Shown here in pieces: positions 26,191-33,513 of a DNA stretch of 64,000 nucleotides. The translations under genes and the position numbers were made by a program. The notes beneath the pieces are model-generated. The model was not told the DNA's origin, did not search any database, and saw nothing but the letters and a program-made list of their open reading frames with translations. The stretch is from Pseudomaricurvus sp050633365 (GTDB lineage: Bacteria > Pseudomonadota > Gammaproteobacteria > Pseudomonadales > Cellvibrionaceae), in the NCBI GenBank assembly GCA_050633365.1, contig JBOEGJ010000003.1, forward strand, positions 68,484 through 132,483. The letters run 5' to 3'. Position 1 is the first letter of the stretch. Each line of letters begins with the position of its first letter.

Positions 26191-26949
26191 GTGGATTTAG
26201 CGACGATAGTGGGATTATTGGGGGCTTTTGGTCTCATTGTGGCCACCATGCTGATGAGCGGCGATTTGATGATGTTCGTCAACGTGCCCTCCTTAGTGAT
26301 TGTATTTGGCGGCAGCTTGTTTGCGGTCATGGCCAAGTTTGGCCTGGGGCAGTTCTTGGGGGCCGCTAAAGTCGCCGGTAAGAGCTTCGCCAATAAACTC
26401 TCAGATCCAAGCGAACTCATTGACGAAATTGTTGAGCTGGCAGATACCGCTCGCAAAGGTGGCCTGTTGGCTCTAGAGGGGAAAGAGGTTGGCAATGAGT
26501 TCCTACAAAAAGGCATTCAATTACTGGTGGATGGACATGACCCAGAAGTGGTGAAAGCCTTGCTCTCGAAAGACCGTACTTTAGCCGAAGAGCGTCACGC
26601 CACTGCCTCGACGATTTTTTCATCCTTGGCTTCTATGGCGCCGGCCATGGGAATGATCGGAACCTTGATTGGTCTGGTTGCTATGTTGGCCAACATGGAT
26701 GATCCAAAGTCTATTGGTCCGGCGATGGCGGTAGCACTGCTGACGACACTCTATGGCGCAATTTTAGCGAATGGATTTTGTGAGCCTGTCGCGGACAAGT
26801 TGAAACTTAGAGCGGGAGAGGAGGCGATGGTGAAGAGCTTAATTCTCGATGCTCTGTTGGCCATCCAAGGCGGCCAAAATCCCAGAGTCATCGATACCAT
26901 GTTGCGCACCTATTTGCCCGAAGGTAAGCGTGAAGTTGCCGACGGCTAA
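26191..26949 (+). CDS. pomA: Flagellar motor stator protein MotA/PomA
   Basis: A 252-residue, four-TM stator subunit that turns ion flow into torque on FliG. The N-terminal MDLATIVGLLGAFGLIVATM start, the GGSLFAVMAKF loop, and the SMAPAMGMIGTLIGLVAMLANM and AVALLTTLYGAILAN helices fit the PomA (sodium-type) branch. The cytoplasmic loop contains the charged residues that meet the rotor. The start is a GTG with AAGGAG about seven bases upstream. The partner pomB follows after 114 bp. Sodium use is inferred from likeness to PomA, not proved. Confidence 0.92.
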   Translation: MDLATIVGLLGAFGLIVATMLMSGDLMMFVNVPSLVIVFGGSLFAVMAKFGLGQFLGAAKVAGKSFANKLSDPSELIDEIVELADTARKGGLLALEGKEVGNEFLQKGIQLLVDGHDPEVVKALLSKDRTLAEERHATASTIFSSLASMAPAMGMIGTLIGLVAMLANMDDPKSIGPAMAVALLTTLYGAILANGFCEPVADKLKLRAGEEAMVKSLILDALLAIQGGQNPRVIDTMLRTYLPEGKREVADG

Positions 26950-27063
26950 GTGAGCTATCGAAGGTTAAGTGAGTTATCCAAGGATATCTCGCCGTAAATC
27001 ATAGAAATGGTCAACCGAGGCCGTTGCTGAAATCTATTTCCAGTCTTAGGAATTTCAATCCCT

Positions 27064-28044
27064 ATGAGTGATGAAGAACACAAGTGCGACTGTCCCCCCG
27101 AGGGGCTTCCCCCGTGGATGGGAACCTTTGCCGACTTGATGTCGCTATTGATGTGCTTTTTCGTCTTGTTACTGTCGTTTTCAGAAATGGATGCGATGAA
27201 GTTCAAGCGATTAGCAGGCTCTATGGCACAGGCGTTTGGCGTGCAAAATAAATTGAATGTGACCGATGTTCCCAAGGGAACCAGTATCATTGCGCAAGAG
27301 TTTAGTCCGGCGATTCCAGAGCCGACGCCCATCAACGAAATTTGGCAAAAAACAGAAGATCTGACTCAGAGCTCGTTAGATTTTGAGTGCGATCAAGAAT
27401 TTGATGTCGAGCAGGGCGAACAAAACAAAGAGGCCGGAGCCAAGGTCCGGGTCAAAGAAAAACTCGAAGAGTTAATCGCGCAAACCGAACAAGACGCGGT
27501 GGAAATAGCACAGGCGCTGCACGATCAGATTGCCAAGGGTGAAATCGAAGTCGAGACTCGAGGGCGAAAAATTATTATCAGAATTCGAGAAAAAGGTTCG
27601 TTCAAAACCGCTTCAGCCGAGCTCAATGATGACTATTTCGATGTGATTGACGAGATACGAGAAGTCCTGCGAGAAAAGCCGGGCAAGGTTTTTGTCGAGG
27701 GCCATACTGATAATATACCCATTAAAACCGCGCGTTTTCGATCCAATTGGGAGCTGTCTTCCTCTCGGGCGGTTTCGGTGGCGCACGAACTCATGAAGGA
27801 TGAAATCAATGAGCGGCGCTTTGCTATTTCTGGCTACTCCGACACAGTGCCTTTGGTGGCCAATAATTCGCGAGAAAATCGAGCGCGCAACCGACGCGTC
27901 GAGATCGTAATTCAGCAGGGGCTGGACGAAAGCTTGAGTGATGACGATGTTAAGTTGCTGCAAGAAGAAGGCAGCGACCTGTTGCGAGACTTGGATCTCG
28001 ACCCTGAATATCTATTCGATTTAAACCCTGATGAAATCTTTTAA
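27064..28044 (+). CDS. pomB: Flagellar motor stator protein MotB/PomB
   Basis: A 326-residue stator subunit. A short cytoplasmic N-terminus leads to one TM helix with the ion-binding Asp24 (WMGTFADLMSLLMCFFVLLL), equivalent to the essential Asp of Vibrio PomB. A linker of about 100 residues follows, then the C-terminal OmpA-like peptidoglycan-binding domain with FVEGHTDNIPI, NWELSSSRA and RENRARNRRVEI. It pairs with the PomA protein upstream. The downstream PilZ gene follows after 12 bp, so all three are likely one operon. Confidence 0.93.
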   Translation: MSDEEHKCDCPPEGLPPWMGTFADLMSLLMCFFVLLLSFSEMDAMKFKRLAGSMAQAFGVQNKLNVTDVPKGTSIIAQEFSPAIPEPTPINEIWQKTEDLTQSSLDFECDQEFDVEQGEQNKEAGAKVRVKEKLEELIAQTEQDAVEIAQALHDQIAKGEIEVETRGRKIIIRIREKGSFKTASAELNDDYFDVIDEIREVLREKPGKVFVEGHTDNIPIKTARFRSNWELSSSRAVSVAHELMKDEINERRFAISGYSDTVPLVANNSRENRARNRRVEIVIQQGLDESLSDDDVKLLQEEGSDLLRDLDLDPEYLFDLNPDEIF

Positions 28045-28056
28045 GGTCCGCCCTTT

Positions 28057-28665
28057 ATGAACCATGCAGTAACCGCGTCTGACCGGCGCCGATTTTTTAG
28101 AATTAACGATAACGTTGGTGTCAACTATCGGCAGCTAAAAGAGTCTGAACTCAATCAGCATATCGACGCTTTAGCCAACCCTGCTGATAGCCTGAGTATC
28201 ATTGCCGACTGTAATAAACAAATCGAAACCCTGCTTTCTCAGTTGGCGATAAAAGAGCCGTTAATAGCGGATCTCGTGGGTGCCATGAATAAAAAGGTTA
28301 ATTGCGTGATTCAGCAGCTGGAGCTGGAGACACAATTAACCCAGAGCTTGGCGCATAAAATACAAGAGGTGAATATCAGCGCCTGTGGTATGGCACTAAC
28401 CACGGAAGAGCTATTGGAGAGTGGCACGGTTCTGGATTTGGAATTGATGCTGTTGCCGGGCCGTTATCTACTCCATTGTCACGGTATTGTGGTGGATGCG
28501 ACCGCCGCCAATGAAGGTGAGGGCTTTCACACGCGAGTGGATTTCAGCGGCATGTGCTCAGAGGATCAAGAATTACTGATTCAGCACATAGTCAAGCGCC
28601 AGGGAGCTCTGTTGAAAGCTCTAAGAGATGACGAAGCGCTCAAATTGCCAGAGACCAAGAGCTGA
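28057..28665 (+). CDS. PilZ-domain protein with long helical insert
   Basis: A 202-residue protein that probably binds cyclic di-GMP. The RxxxR half of the PilZ motif is at residues 10-15 (RRRFFR), and the second half, NISACG, is at 106-111. The roughly 90 residues between them are predicted helical, instead of the usual 20-30-residue strand spacing. Such inserts are known in the tetrameric PilZ (XCC6012-like) group. It lies 12 bp after pomB, so a role in setting motor behaviour, like a YcgR-type brake, is plausible by position. Ligand binding is inferred from motifs only. Confidence 0.85.
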   Translation: MNHAVTASDRRRFFRINDNVGVNYRQLKESELNQHIDALANPADSLSIIADCNKQIETLLSQLAIKEPLIADLVGAMNKKVNCVIQQLELETQLTQSLAHKIQEVNISACGMALTTEELLESGTVLDLELMLLPGRYLLHCHGIVVDATAANEGEGFHTRVDFSGMCSEDQELLIQHIVKRQGALLKALRDDEALKLPETKS

Positions 28666-28719
28666 GTTAATGGCTTTAACTGTAGCTTTCCGGTCTTTTG
28701 GTTGCTTCGACAATTAATT

Positions 28720-28737
28720 TGTAGGATATATCGCACA
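28720..28737 (+). promoter_or_regulatory. GacA-type upstream activating sequence
   Basis: TGTAGGATATATCGCACA matches 11 of the 14 fixed bases of the GacA/UvrY/VarA box (TGTAAG-N2-AT-N2-CTTACA). Its centre is about 65 bp upstream of the predicted sRNA start, the spacing seen for rsmY and rsmZ. Confidence 0.65.
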
Positions 28738-28760
28738 ACAATTGAGGGAGTTATCCTCTG

Positions 28761-28789
28761 TTGAAATTTATGCCACGCGCTATTATTAC
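28761..28789 (+). promoter_or_regulatory. Promoter of the GGA-rich sRNA
   Basis: TTGAAA (28761-28766), a 17-bp spacer and TATTAC (28784-28789) form a sigma70 promoter; transcription would begin around 28794-28796. Confidence 0.55.
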
Positions 28790-28793
28790 TAGC

Positions 28794-28948
28794 ACAAGGA
28801 CGGCGCACACGGATGAGCAAACAAGGAATAAGGACAAAAAATCAGCAAGGACTAAGGAATTAGCTGAACTCTGAAGGAACTTAGGGTAAAGAAATCCTGT
28901 GAGAAATGTACCCCGGTAGCAGGATGCTACTGGGGTTTTTCGTTTTTT
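28794..28948 (+). ncRNA. RsmZ/CsrB-family regulatory sRNA (CsrA/RsmA antagonist)
   Basis: About 150 nt with no sensible ORF but eight GGA motifs, six of them AAGGA. Several sit in hairpin loops: AGGAAC between CTCTGA (28869-28874) and TTAGGG (28881-28886), two AAGGA in the loop of TCAGC/GCTGA (28842-28867), and AGGAT as the terminator loop. Repeated loop-exposed (A)GGA is how CsrB/RsmY/RsmZ RNAs bind and sequester the translational repressor CsrA/RsmA. The gene has its own promoter, a GacA-type box upstream and a strong terminator. These RNAs are poorly conserved in sequence, so routine annotation would easily miss it. The family call is inference from architecture. csrA and gacA are not in the window. 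It lies 128 bp past the PilZ gene. Confidence 0.75.
28910..28948 (+). terminator. Intrinsic terminator of the sRNA
   Basis: Stem ACCCCGGTAGC/GCTACTGGGGT (one mismatch) with loop AGGAT, then TTTTCGTTTTTT. It is a strong Rho-independent terminator and also carries a CsrA-type GGA in its loop. Confidence 0.9.
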
Positions 28949-29344
28949 GGTCCTCGGAAATCTTCATTTTTCGCGCTGCCTGAGTCTGACCCTCCCTCTG
29001 TTTGCTTGACCTCTATCGCTGCGGGGCGGATACTCAAAGCGTTCGTATTGTCTTTGGTCATATCGATCAATCGGCACCGATCTATCACTATGGGATTATT
29101 TTAAAAGGTCTAGCAGAGGAGATTCAGTCTTCAGCGGCGATAGCAGATTCCAGTCCAGTGGTTTACAGCTACTCCCTCTCTGTTTTCCGAAGCAGGAAAA
29201 CACCGCCATTTCTATTGCGTACGCCTTGTACTCGGGCCTTCAATTACTAAACCTCGAAGTCTGGCTGAGCATGTTTCTACGCTCTTTCGCCGTCGCCTCT
29301 AAGATGCCGCACATTTGCTCTCCCTATACTCAGAGAGGCTACCC
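28949..29344. other. Gap between the sRNA and the HNH gene
   Basis: About 400 bp with no convincing gene. A TTG-initiated 82-codon frame (29002-29250) has no family resemblance or ribosome-binding site. A perfect 8-bp stem TGTTTTCC/GGAAAACA (29181-29202) is present but has no T tract. Confidence 0.4.
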
Positions 29345-29908
29345 ATGAAGCTGGATGCTCGCATTTTACGTTTGAACGCAGCGGGTCATCCTTTGGAGTG
29401 GATCGATTGGCAGTCGGCGGTTTGCCTTTACGCTCGTGATCTTGTGTCGTGGAGCCTGGGCGGTGTGGTCTATCGAATACGCGGTGGGCGCAGTCGTCTT
29501 TATGGGCGGCGCAGTTGTATCGACGTGCTGGCCATTATGGCTTGCGGCGGCACTCGATTAGCGCCTATGAAGGCAAGCCCACCTCTCACCAACCCAGCGC
29601 TGTTTTCGCGCGATAATCATCAATGTTTGTATTGCGGGCGTTACTTCGAAAAATGCGACCTGTCCCGTGATCATGTCCATCCAAGAAGTTTGGGCGGGCG
29701 CGACCGTTGGGAGAATGTGGTGGCTGCCTGTAAACGCTGCAATCAGCGCAAAAGTAATTGGTTACTTGAAGACATCGACATGGAGCTTATCGCCTTGCCC
29801 TATCGTCCGAACGCTGCCGAGTATTTGGCACTGACCAATGGTTTAAGAATTCGTGACGATCAAGCGGAGTACCTCAGGCCACAGTTTTCACAGCTCAATC
29901 ACATTTAA
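29345..29908 (+). CDS. HNH endonuclease family protein
   Basis: A 187-residue protein with a treble-clef HNH domain in the middle: CLYCGRYFEKCDLSRDHVHP (CxxC, then the Asp-His of the active site), SLGGRDRWENVVAACKRCN (Asn and second CxxC). The N-terminal 90 residues start MKLDARILRLNAAGHPLEW, typical of a short stand-alone HNH group common in gammaproteobacteria. No restriction, phage or homing partner is nearby, and the target is unknown. The start ATG is set at 29345, with AGAGAGG before it; a start ten codons upstream is less likely. Confidence 0.82.
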   Translation: MKLDARILRLNAAGHPLEWIDWQSAVCLYARDLVSWSLGGVVYRIRGGRSRLYGRRSCIDVLAIMACGGTRLAPMKASPPLTNPALFSRDNHQCLYCGRYFEKCDLSRDHVHPRSLGGRDRWENVVAACKRCNQRKSNWLLEDIDMELIALPYRPNAAEYLALTNGLRIRDDQAEYLRPQFSQLNHI

Positions 29909-30140
29909 CTTCTCCGCCCTACGTGTTGTATTCCTTTGTTGTGTCTCGGTGTTCCTCGCTGAAACCCATTCATTGTTATGTGTGATTGTATGGTCAAAAG
30001 ATAGCGTCCTATATCTTCAGGCGTATTTGGTCAAAAAAACAATGATATTCGTAGGAACTCTGAAAGGTTTCGGTATGATGCCTTGGACGACATTGTGAAC
30101 TGTCATCATTGATGGTGACCTATTTGAGCTGAGACAATTT

Positions 30141-30842
30141 ATGCGACCGACCTTTGACGACATCTTGCAGTACCGTGGCCGGGCCGCGTTACGCAGTGAC
30201 AGTCGCGTTCGACGAAAGGCCATTTTGGAGGCGGCACTTCGAGTCATTGAGCGCGATGGTGTCCGTGGCGTTAAACATCGCGCGGTTGCCGCTGAAGCCA
30301 AGGTGCCCTTGGCGGCTACTACTTATTACTTCGATGACATCCAATCGCTGTTACACGATGCCTTTGTTCACTACGTTGAAACACGGCTAAGTAGCGATTC
30401 TACTTCAGTGCTGAATCAGGCCTACGCTCTTATTCAGCAGTTTGAGGATACTCCGGAGGTTAGTGTTCAAGAGCGTCAGAAAAGACTCATTGAAGGTATT
30501 GTGCAGCTTCTGTATGAGCACGTTTTGTTACAAGTTGGGCAAACGGTGGAGCGGCGTGTCGAAGTGGCATTTCGTCATGAAGCGCTGTGTAATGACGATT
30601 TAGCCGCGGTGGTCGCCATCCCTCATGGTATTCAGCTTCAAGCCATCGAAGAATGTCTAACGGTTCTGAAGTCTCAGAATCCGAAGGCAGATGCTCAAGT
30701 GGTGATGGGAACCTTGTTGTATCTTGAATACACCCTGTCACTGAATAAAAGCGACGAGCAATTGGCCTGCGCTCGGGAGGCGCTGAGACGAATGATGACG
30801 GGATTACTGGGTTTATCCAGTGCGCTTGAATCTATCTCTTGA
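30141..30842 (+). CDS. TetR-family transcriptional regulator
   Basis: A 233-residue regulator. The N-terminal helix-turn-helix follows the TetR plan: RRKAILEAALRVIERDGVRG, VKHRAVAAEAKVPLAATTYYF, DDIQSLLHDAF (about residues 28-80). The rest is a helical ligand-binding and dimer domain whose ligand cannot be deduced. It starts with ATG after a poor ribosome-binding site. Its 3' end overlaps the next gene by 23 bp. A YYF rather than YWHF end to the recognition region is a normal variant. Confidence 0.88.
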   Translation: MRPTFDDILQYRGRAALRSDSRVRRKAILEAALRVIERDGVRGVKHRAVAAEAKVPLAATTYYFDDIQSLLHDAFVHYVETRLSSDSTSVLNQAYALIQQFEDTPEVSVQERQKRLIEGIVQLLYEHVLLQVGQTVERRVEVAFRHEALCNDDLAAVVAIPHGIQLQAIEECLTVLKSQNPKADAQVVMGTLLYLEYTLSLNKSDEQLACAREALRRMMTGLLGLSSALESIS

Positions 30843-31695
30843 TGGTAGTGCTAACAAGTTTATCGGTGCATTGTTTTTCTTGGCGCCGCTGGTGAGTATC
30901 GCCTGTGAACCTCGCACTGAATTAGAAACTGTCTATTGCCAGCTTCACCACAAATACAGTCAGTTGCCTAGCTTGGAGGACTTTCGTCGGAACTCGACAA
31001 AGGTTCAGCGTTTGCTGTTAAGGCGCCCAGCGCAGGAGTCGGGCGTGAAGTTGCCGCCGAAATCTAACCCTATCGCGATAGAGTCTCCAGAAGGGGAAAA
31101 GCCACCGGTACCGAAAAGCGCTAATTCTTTAGCTTTAAAATCATCTAGCTCTAGGTTATCAAATCCTAAAGCATTAGCTTCTAAATCGTCAGCCGCTAGC
31201 GCGAACTCTCAATCCTTGTCGAAAGCCCTTAGTTCAAATAATTGCAGTTTATCTCGTCGTTCCATTGTCTGTGGAACAGAGGTCTATACTTTGGTCGACA
31301 ACCAAGGTAATCAGAAATTATTTGCGGGAAGTTTGGGGCCAGATAATCAATTGCGTTTTCCAGAATCTGAGGGCACTTCAGAGGCGCGTTATTGGAGCGA
31401 TAGCTACCAGCACTATATCGAAAAAATGCTCTCAATTGGTTTGGGCGCCTCTACCATGAGCTACACCAAATTTGTCTACACATGGCAAGAGTCGCAACTG
31501 CAGGGCCAGATTCCGCAAGCGCGTTTTTCCGCGATGTTTGAATACCTTAAGCGAGATAAGCGCGCGCTTGCAGTCAAAGCGAGCTACGATGACATGACTC
31601 CGGCGTCTATTTCATGGTGTCAGTCGCTTAGTCACCAGTTGTGGGTTTGCGACAATGGTCGGCGAAACTGGGTGTATCAGTTGTCAAAGCGTTGA
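30820..31695 (+). CDS. Exported protein of unknown function with Ser-rich linker
   Basis: A 291-residue protein of no recognised family. It begins with a likely signal peptide (hydrophobic run FIGALFFLAPLVSIA, then Cys29; the lipobox is poor, so lipidation is doubtful). Residues about 30-65 are charged, about 80-150 are a low-complexity Ser/Ala/Lys/Asn linker with low GC, and the C-terminal half has four cysteines that may form disulfides and ends WVYQLSKR. The GTG start lies inside the end of the TetR gene, suggesting coupled translation. The periplasmic location is inferred. Confidence 0.65.
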   Translation: MRLNLSLDGSANKFIGALFFLAPLVSIACEPRTELETVYCQLHHKYSQLPSLEDFRRNSTKVQRLLLRRPAQESGVKLPPKSNPIAIESPEGEKPPVPKSANSLALKSSSSRLSNPKALASKSSAASANSQSLSKALSSNNCSLSRRSIVCGTEVYTLVDNQGNQKLFAGSLGPDNQLRFPESEGTSEARYWSDSYQHYIEKMLSIGLGASTMSYTKFVYTWQESQLQGQIPQARFSAMFEYLKRDKRALAVKASYDDMTPASISWCQSLSHQLWVCDNGRRNWVYQLSKR

Positions 31696-31778
31696 TAGCG
31701 GTTCACATGATTGAAGGCATCTTTAGTGATGCTGTCTGCCTTCAGTGTCGTTATCCGTCTCGATGGCCCATCTGCGAT

Positions 31779-32177
31779 CTAAACTGAGCGTTGGCCACTA
31801 TTGAGGAATCTCTCCCAATGCGCGCGTTGTTCTTCATTAAAAGCAATGCTGCGTTTGTTGTCAAAATCAAACTGCACCAATACCGCTTTTGCTTCGACCA
31901 CCAACAACTCATTTTGATAAATGTTCTGTGCAATTGTGAACGAGCTGGTTCCCAATCTCGCTAAATGGCTGTGCACTTCGACGTTGGTGCCATGGAATGT
32001 TTCGTTGCGATAATTGATTTCCAGTTTGGCCAAGATCAGTGGTGTATCGAAGGGATCTTTAGTGTCAATGAAAAACCCCATTCGACCCTGTTCAAGCCAC
32101 GCGGCGTAACTGACGTTATTGATATGACCAAGGGCATCAGTCTCACAAAATCTGGGGGTGATGATCTCTATACTCAC
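31779..32177 (-). CDS. Acyl-CoA thioesterase, 4HBT hot-dog fold
   Basis: A 132-residue hot-dog-fold protein. The segment RFCETDALGHINNVSYAAWL holds the catalytic Asp of the 4-hydroxybenzoyl-CoA thioesterase group and the central helix, followed by the beta-strands INYRNETFHG and LVVEAKAVLVQFD. It is likely to hydrolyse acyl-CoA; chain length is unknown. The start is GTG with AGGA six bases upstream. It is convergent with the unknown exported protein gene. Confidence 0.85.
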   Translation of the reverse strand: MSIEIITPRFCETDALGHINNVSYAAWLEQGRMGFFIDTKDPFDTPLILAKLEINYRNETFHGTNVEVHSHLARLGTSSFTIAQNIYQNELLVVEAKAVLVQFDFDNKRSIAFNEEQRAHWERFLNSGQRSV

Positions 32178-32219
32178 GGGAATCCTTTTTTTAGATCGAC
32201 ATTGATTCGTTCGTGTTAA

Positions 32220-32762
32220 TTATAATTCATTTAAATGATGAATTAGTTGATCGCATAGCTCAATGTACTGCACGGCTTCTGACGAACGTACCTCAAAGCC
32301 CGGTGCGTGAGATACCTTGTTGCGCAATAGCCGAACTTTTGAAAACAGTTCAGCGGTTTCTTTGTCGAGTAGGTTCTCGTGAGTTAAGATTTCTTCGAGA
32401 TGTTTGTAGGGCGCCTTATTATCCCAGTTGACTTGACCTTGATAGTTATTGATCACGGATTTTGCCGCAGTCTCTACGGCCTTCCAAGCCTCTAGAATTG
32501 CTTCCTGAGGATGGTGGGTGATGGCATCGCGGAGTTTACTGATGAGCCGGTCGTCGTGATCGTGATCAAGCAGTTGCTGCGCCGCTTGGCTAGCGCTTAG
32601 CAGCTCTCTCTCAAATTCAACTTCCAAGTCTTGATACTTAAGTCTCTTTAGATTGGGTAGCAGCTCGGCGATGGACTTGCGAAAAAAGATAAAAAATCCA
32701 AAGAGGGTGAGTGGCCATAGCAGTCGATCCATGAGCTGTAGAGTAAAATCTGTCCAGTGCAC
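32220..32762 (-). CDS. Membrane-anchored HEPN/DUF4145-like protein
   Basis: A 180-residue protein with one N-terminal TM helix (about 11-27), a charged helix, and a helical C-terminal domain (about 75-180) resembling DUF4145/HEPN. The segment LLRNKVSHAPGFEV contains RNKVSH, an R-x4-H pair that is the catalytic motif of HEPN RNases. No antitoxin-like partner is adjacent. It could be a ribonuclease sensor or a non-catalytic binding domain. The start is GTG with AGGA upstream. The family call rests on pattern only. Confidence 0.6.
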   Translation of the reverse strand: MHWTDFTLQLMDRLLWPLTLFGFFIFFRKSIAELLPNLKRLKYQDLEVEFERELLSASQAAQQLLDHDHDDRLISKLRDAITHHPQEAILEAWKAVETAAKSVINNYQGQVNWDNKAPYKHLEEILTHENLLDKETAELFSKVRLLRNKVSHAPGFEVRSSEAVQYIELCDQLIHHLNEL

Positions 32763-32798
32763 AAAAAATCCTTGTTCAGTGAAAGGGCCGAGTGAGCG

Positions 32799-33305
32799 TT
32801 ACTTTTCGTCAGTTTCTGAATGAAGTTCGGCGATGGTTTTACTGAGCTTTTCCACTTGCGCTAGCTCCGATGCACTAAGCGCTTTATAGCCGCGCCCAAG
32901 GGGCCAGCCATAACCCCAGCGATAGGGTGTTGGCCAATAGGGACCGCCGCCAGTTCTAACGCCGGTCAGCATTAGTTCGGCGATTTCAGTTTCGCCCAAA
33001 TCGATCACGCATTGGCGCAGGGCTTGATCACTGGCTTTGCGCTCGTGCTCAGTGCCGCCTTTCCAGTAATCGTAATCGTGCTTAAAACAGCAGTCTTTCC
33101 ACAGGGTATTGTCTTGCCAGGTGCCGTCAGGGAATAGGCTGCAACCATCACTGCTGAAGGCTTTTAGTGCTGGCAACGATTGTTCGGCAAGTCCCTTTGG
33201 ACTGCACAAACTGCCTATTAGTAAGCATCCGATCAATACGGGTTTAGCTATCGTGAACTTGTGTAAGCTAAGCCGAGCTGAGGATAGATGCAGGGTTGCA
33301 GGCAT
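32799..33305 (-). CDS. Exported phospholipase A2-like protein
   Basis: A 168-residue protein with a long N-terminal region ending in a signal sequence (PVLIGCLLIGSLCSPKGLAE). The core DGCSLFPDGT, then DCCFKHDYDYWKGG, carries the CCxxHD active-site pattern of secreted phospholipases A2 (His-Asp dyad with its neighbouring disulfide cysteine). PYWPTPYRWGYGWPLGRGY near the end is a conserved aromatic segment in the bacterial group. Activity and target lipid are not known. It sits 36 bp upstream of the HEPN-like gene on the same strand. Confidence 0.72.
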   Translation of the reverse strand: MPATLHLSSARLSLHKFTIAKPVLIGCLLIGSLCSPKGLAEQSLPALKAFSSDGCSLFPDGTWQDNTLWKDCCFKHDYDYWKGGTEHERKASDQALRQCVIDLGETEIAELMLTGVRTGGGPYWPTPYRWGYGWPLGRGYKALSASELAQVEKLSKTIAELHSETDEK

Positions 33306-33513
33306 GGGGTTATAACCTTAAAAAACTGGGGACTGAGCTTATCACGAGCGCCGAAGGTGGTCATCGAGATTGTCATATTCTGTGATTGAATGCACTTTGG
33401 GGCTTTGATAGGGTGCTTCAACGCTTTCAAGCCCTTAGTCGGGCTGAAAGCATCATAATCATAAGAATCGCCGGCCGATTGCAGCCTGGTGGGTAAAACG
33501 ATTGAGAGACGTT

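Noticed and set aside
26031..26516. 161-codon minus-strand frame across the pomA start
   Set aside because: It is a shadow of pomA on the opposite strand, with no family resemblance.
29002..29250. 82-codon plus-strand frame after the sRNA
   Set aside because: TTG start, no ribosome-binding site, no protein-like pattern.
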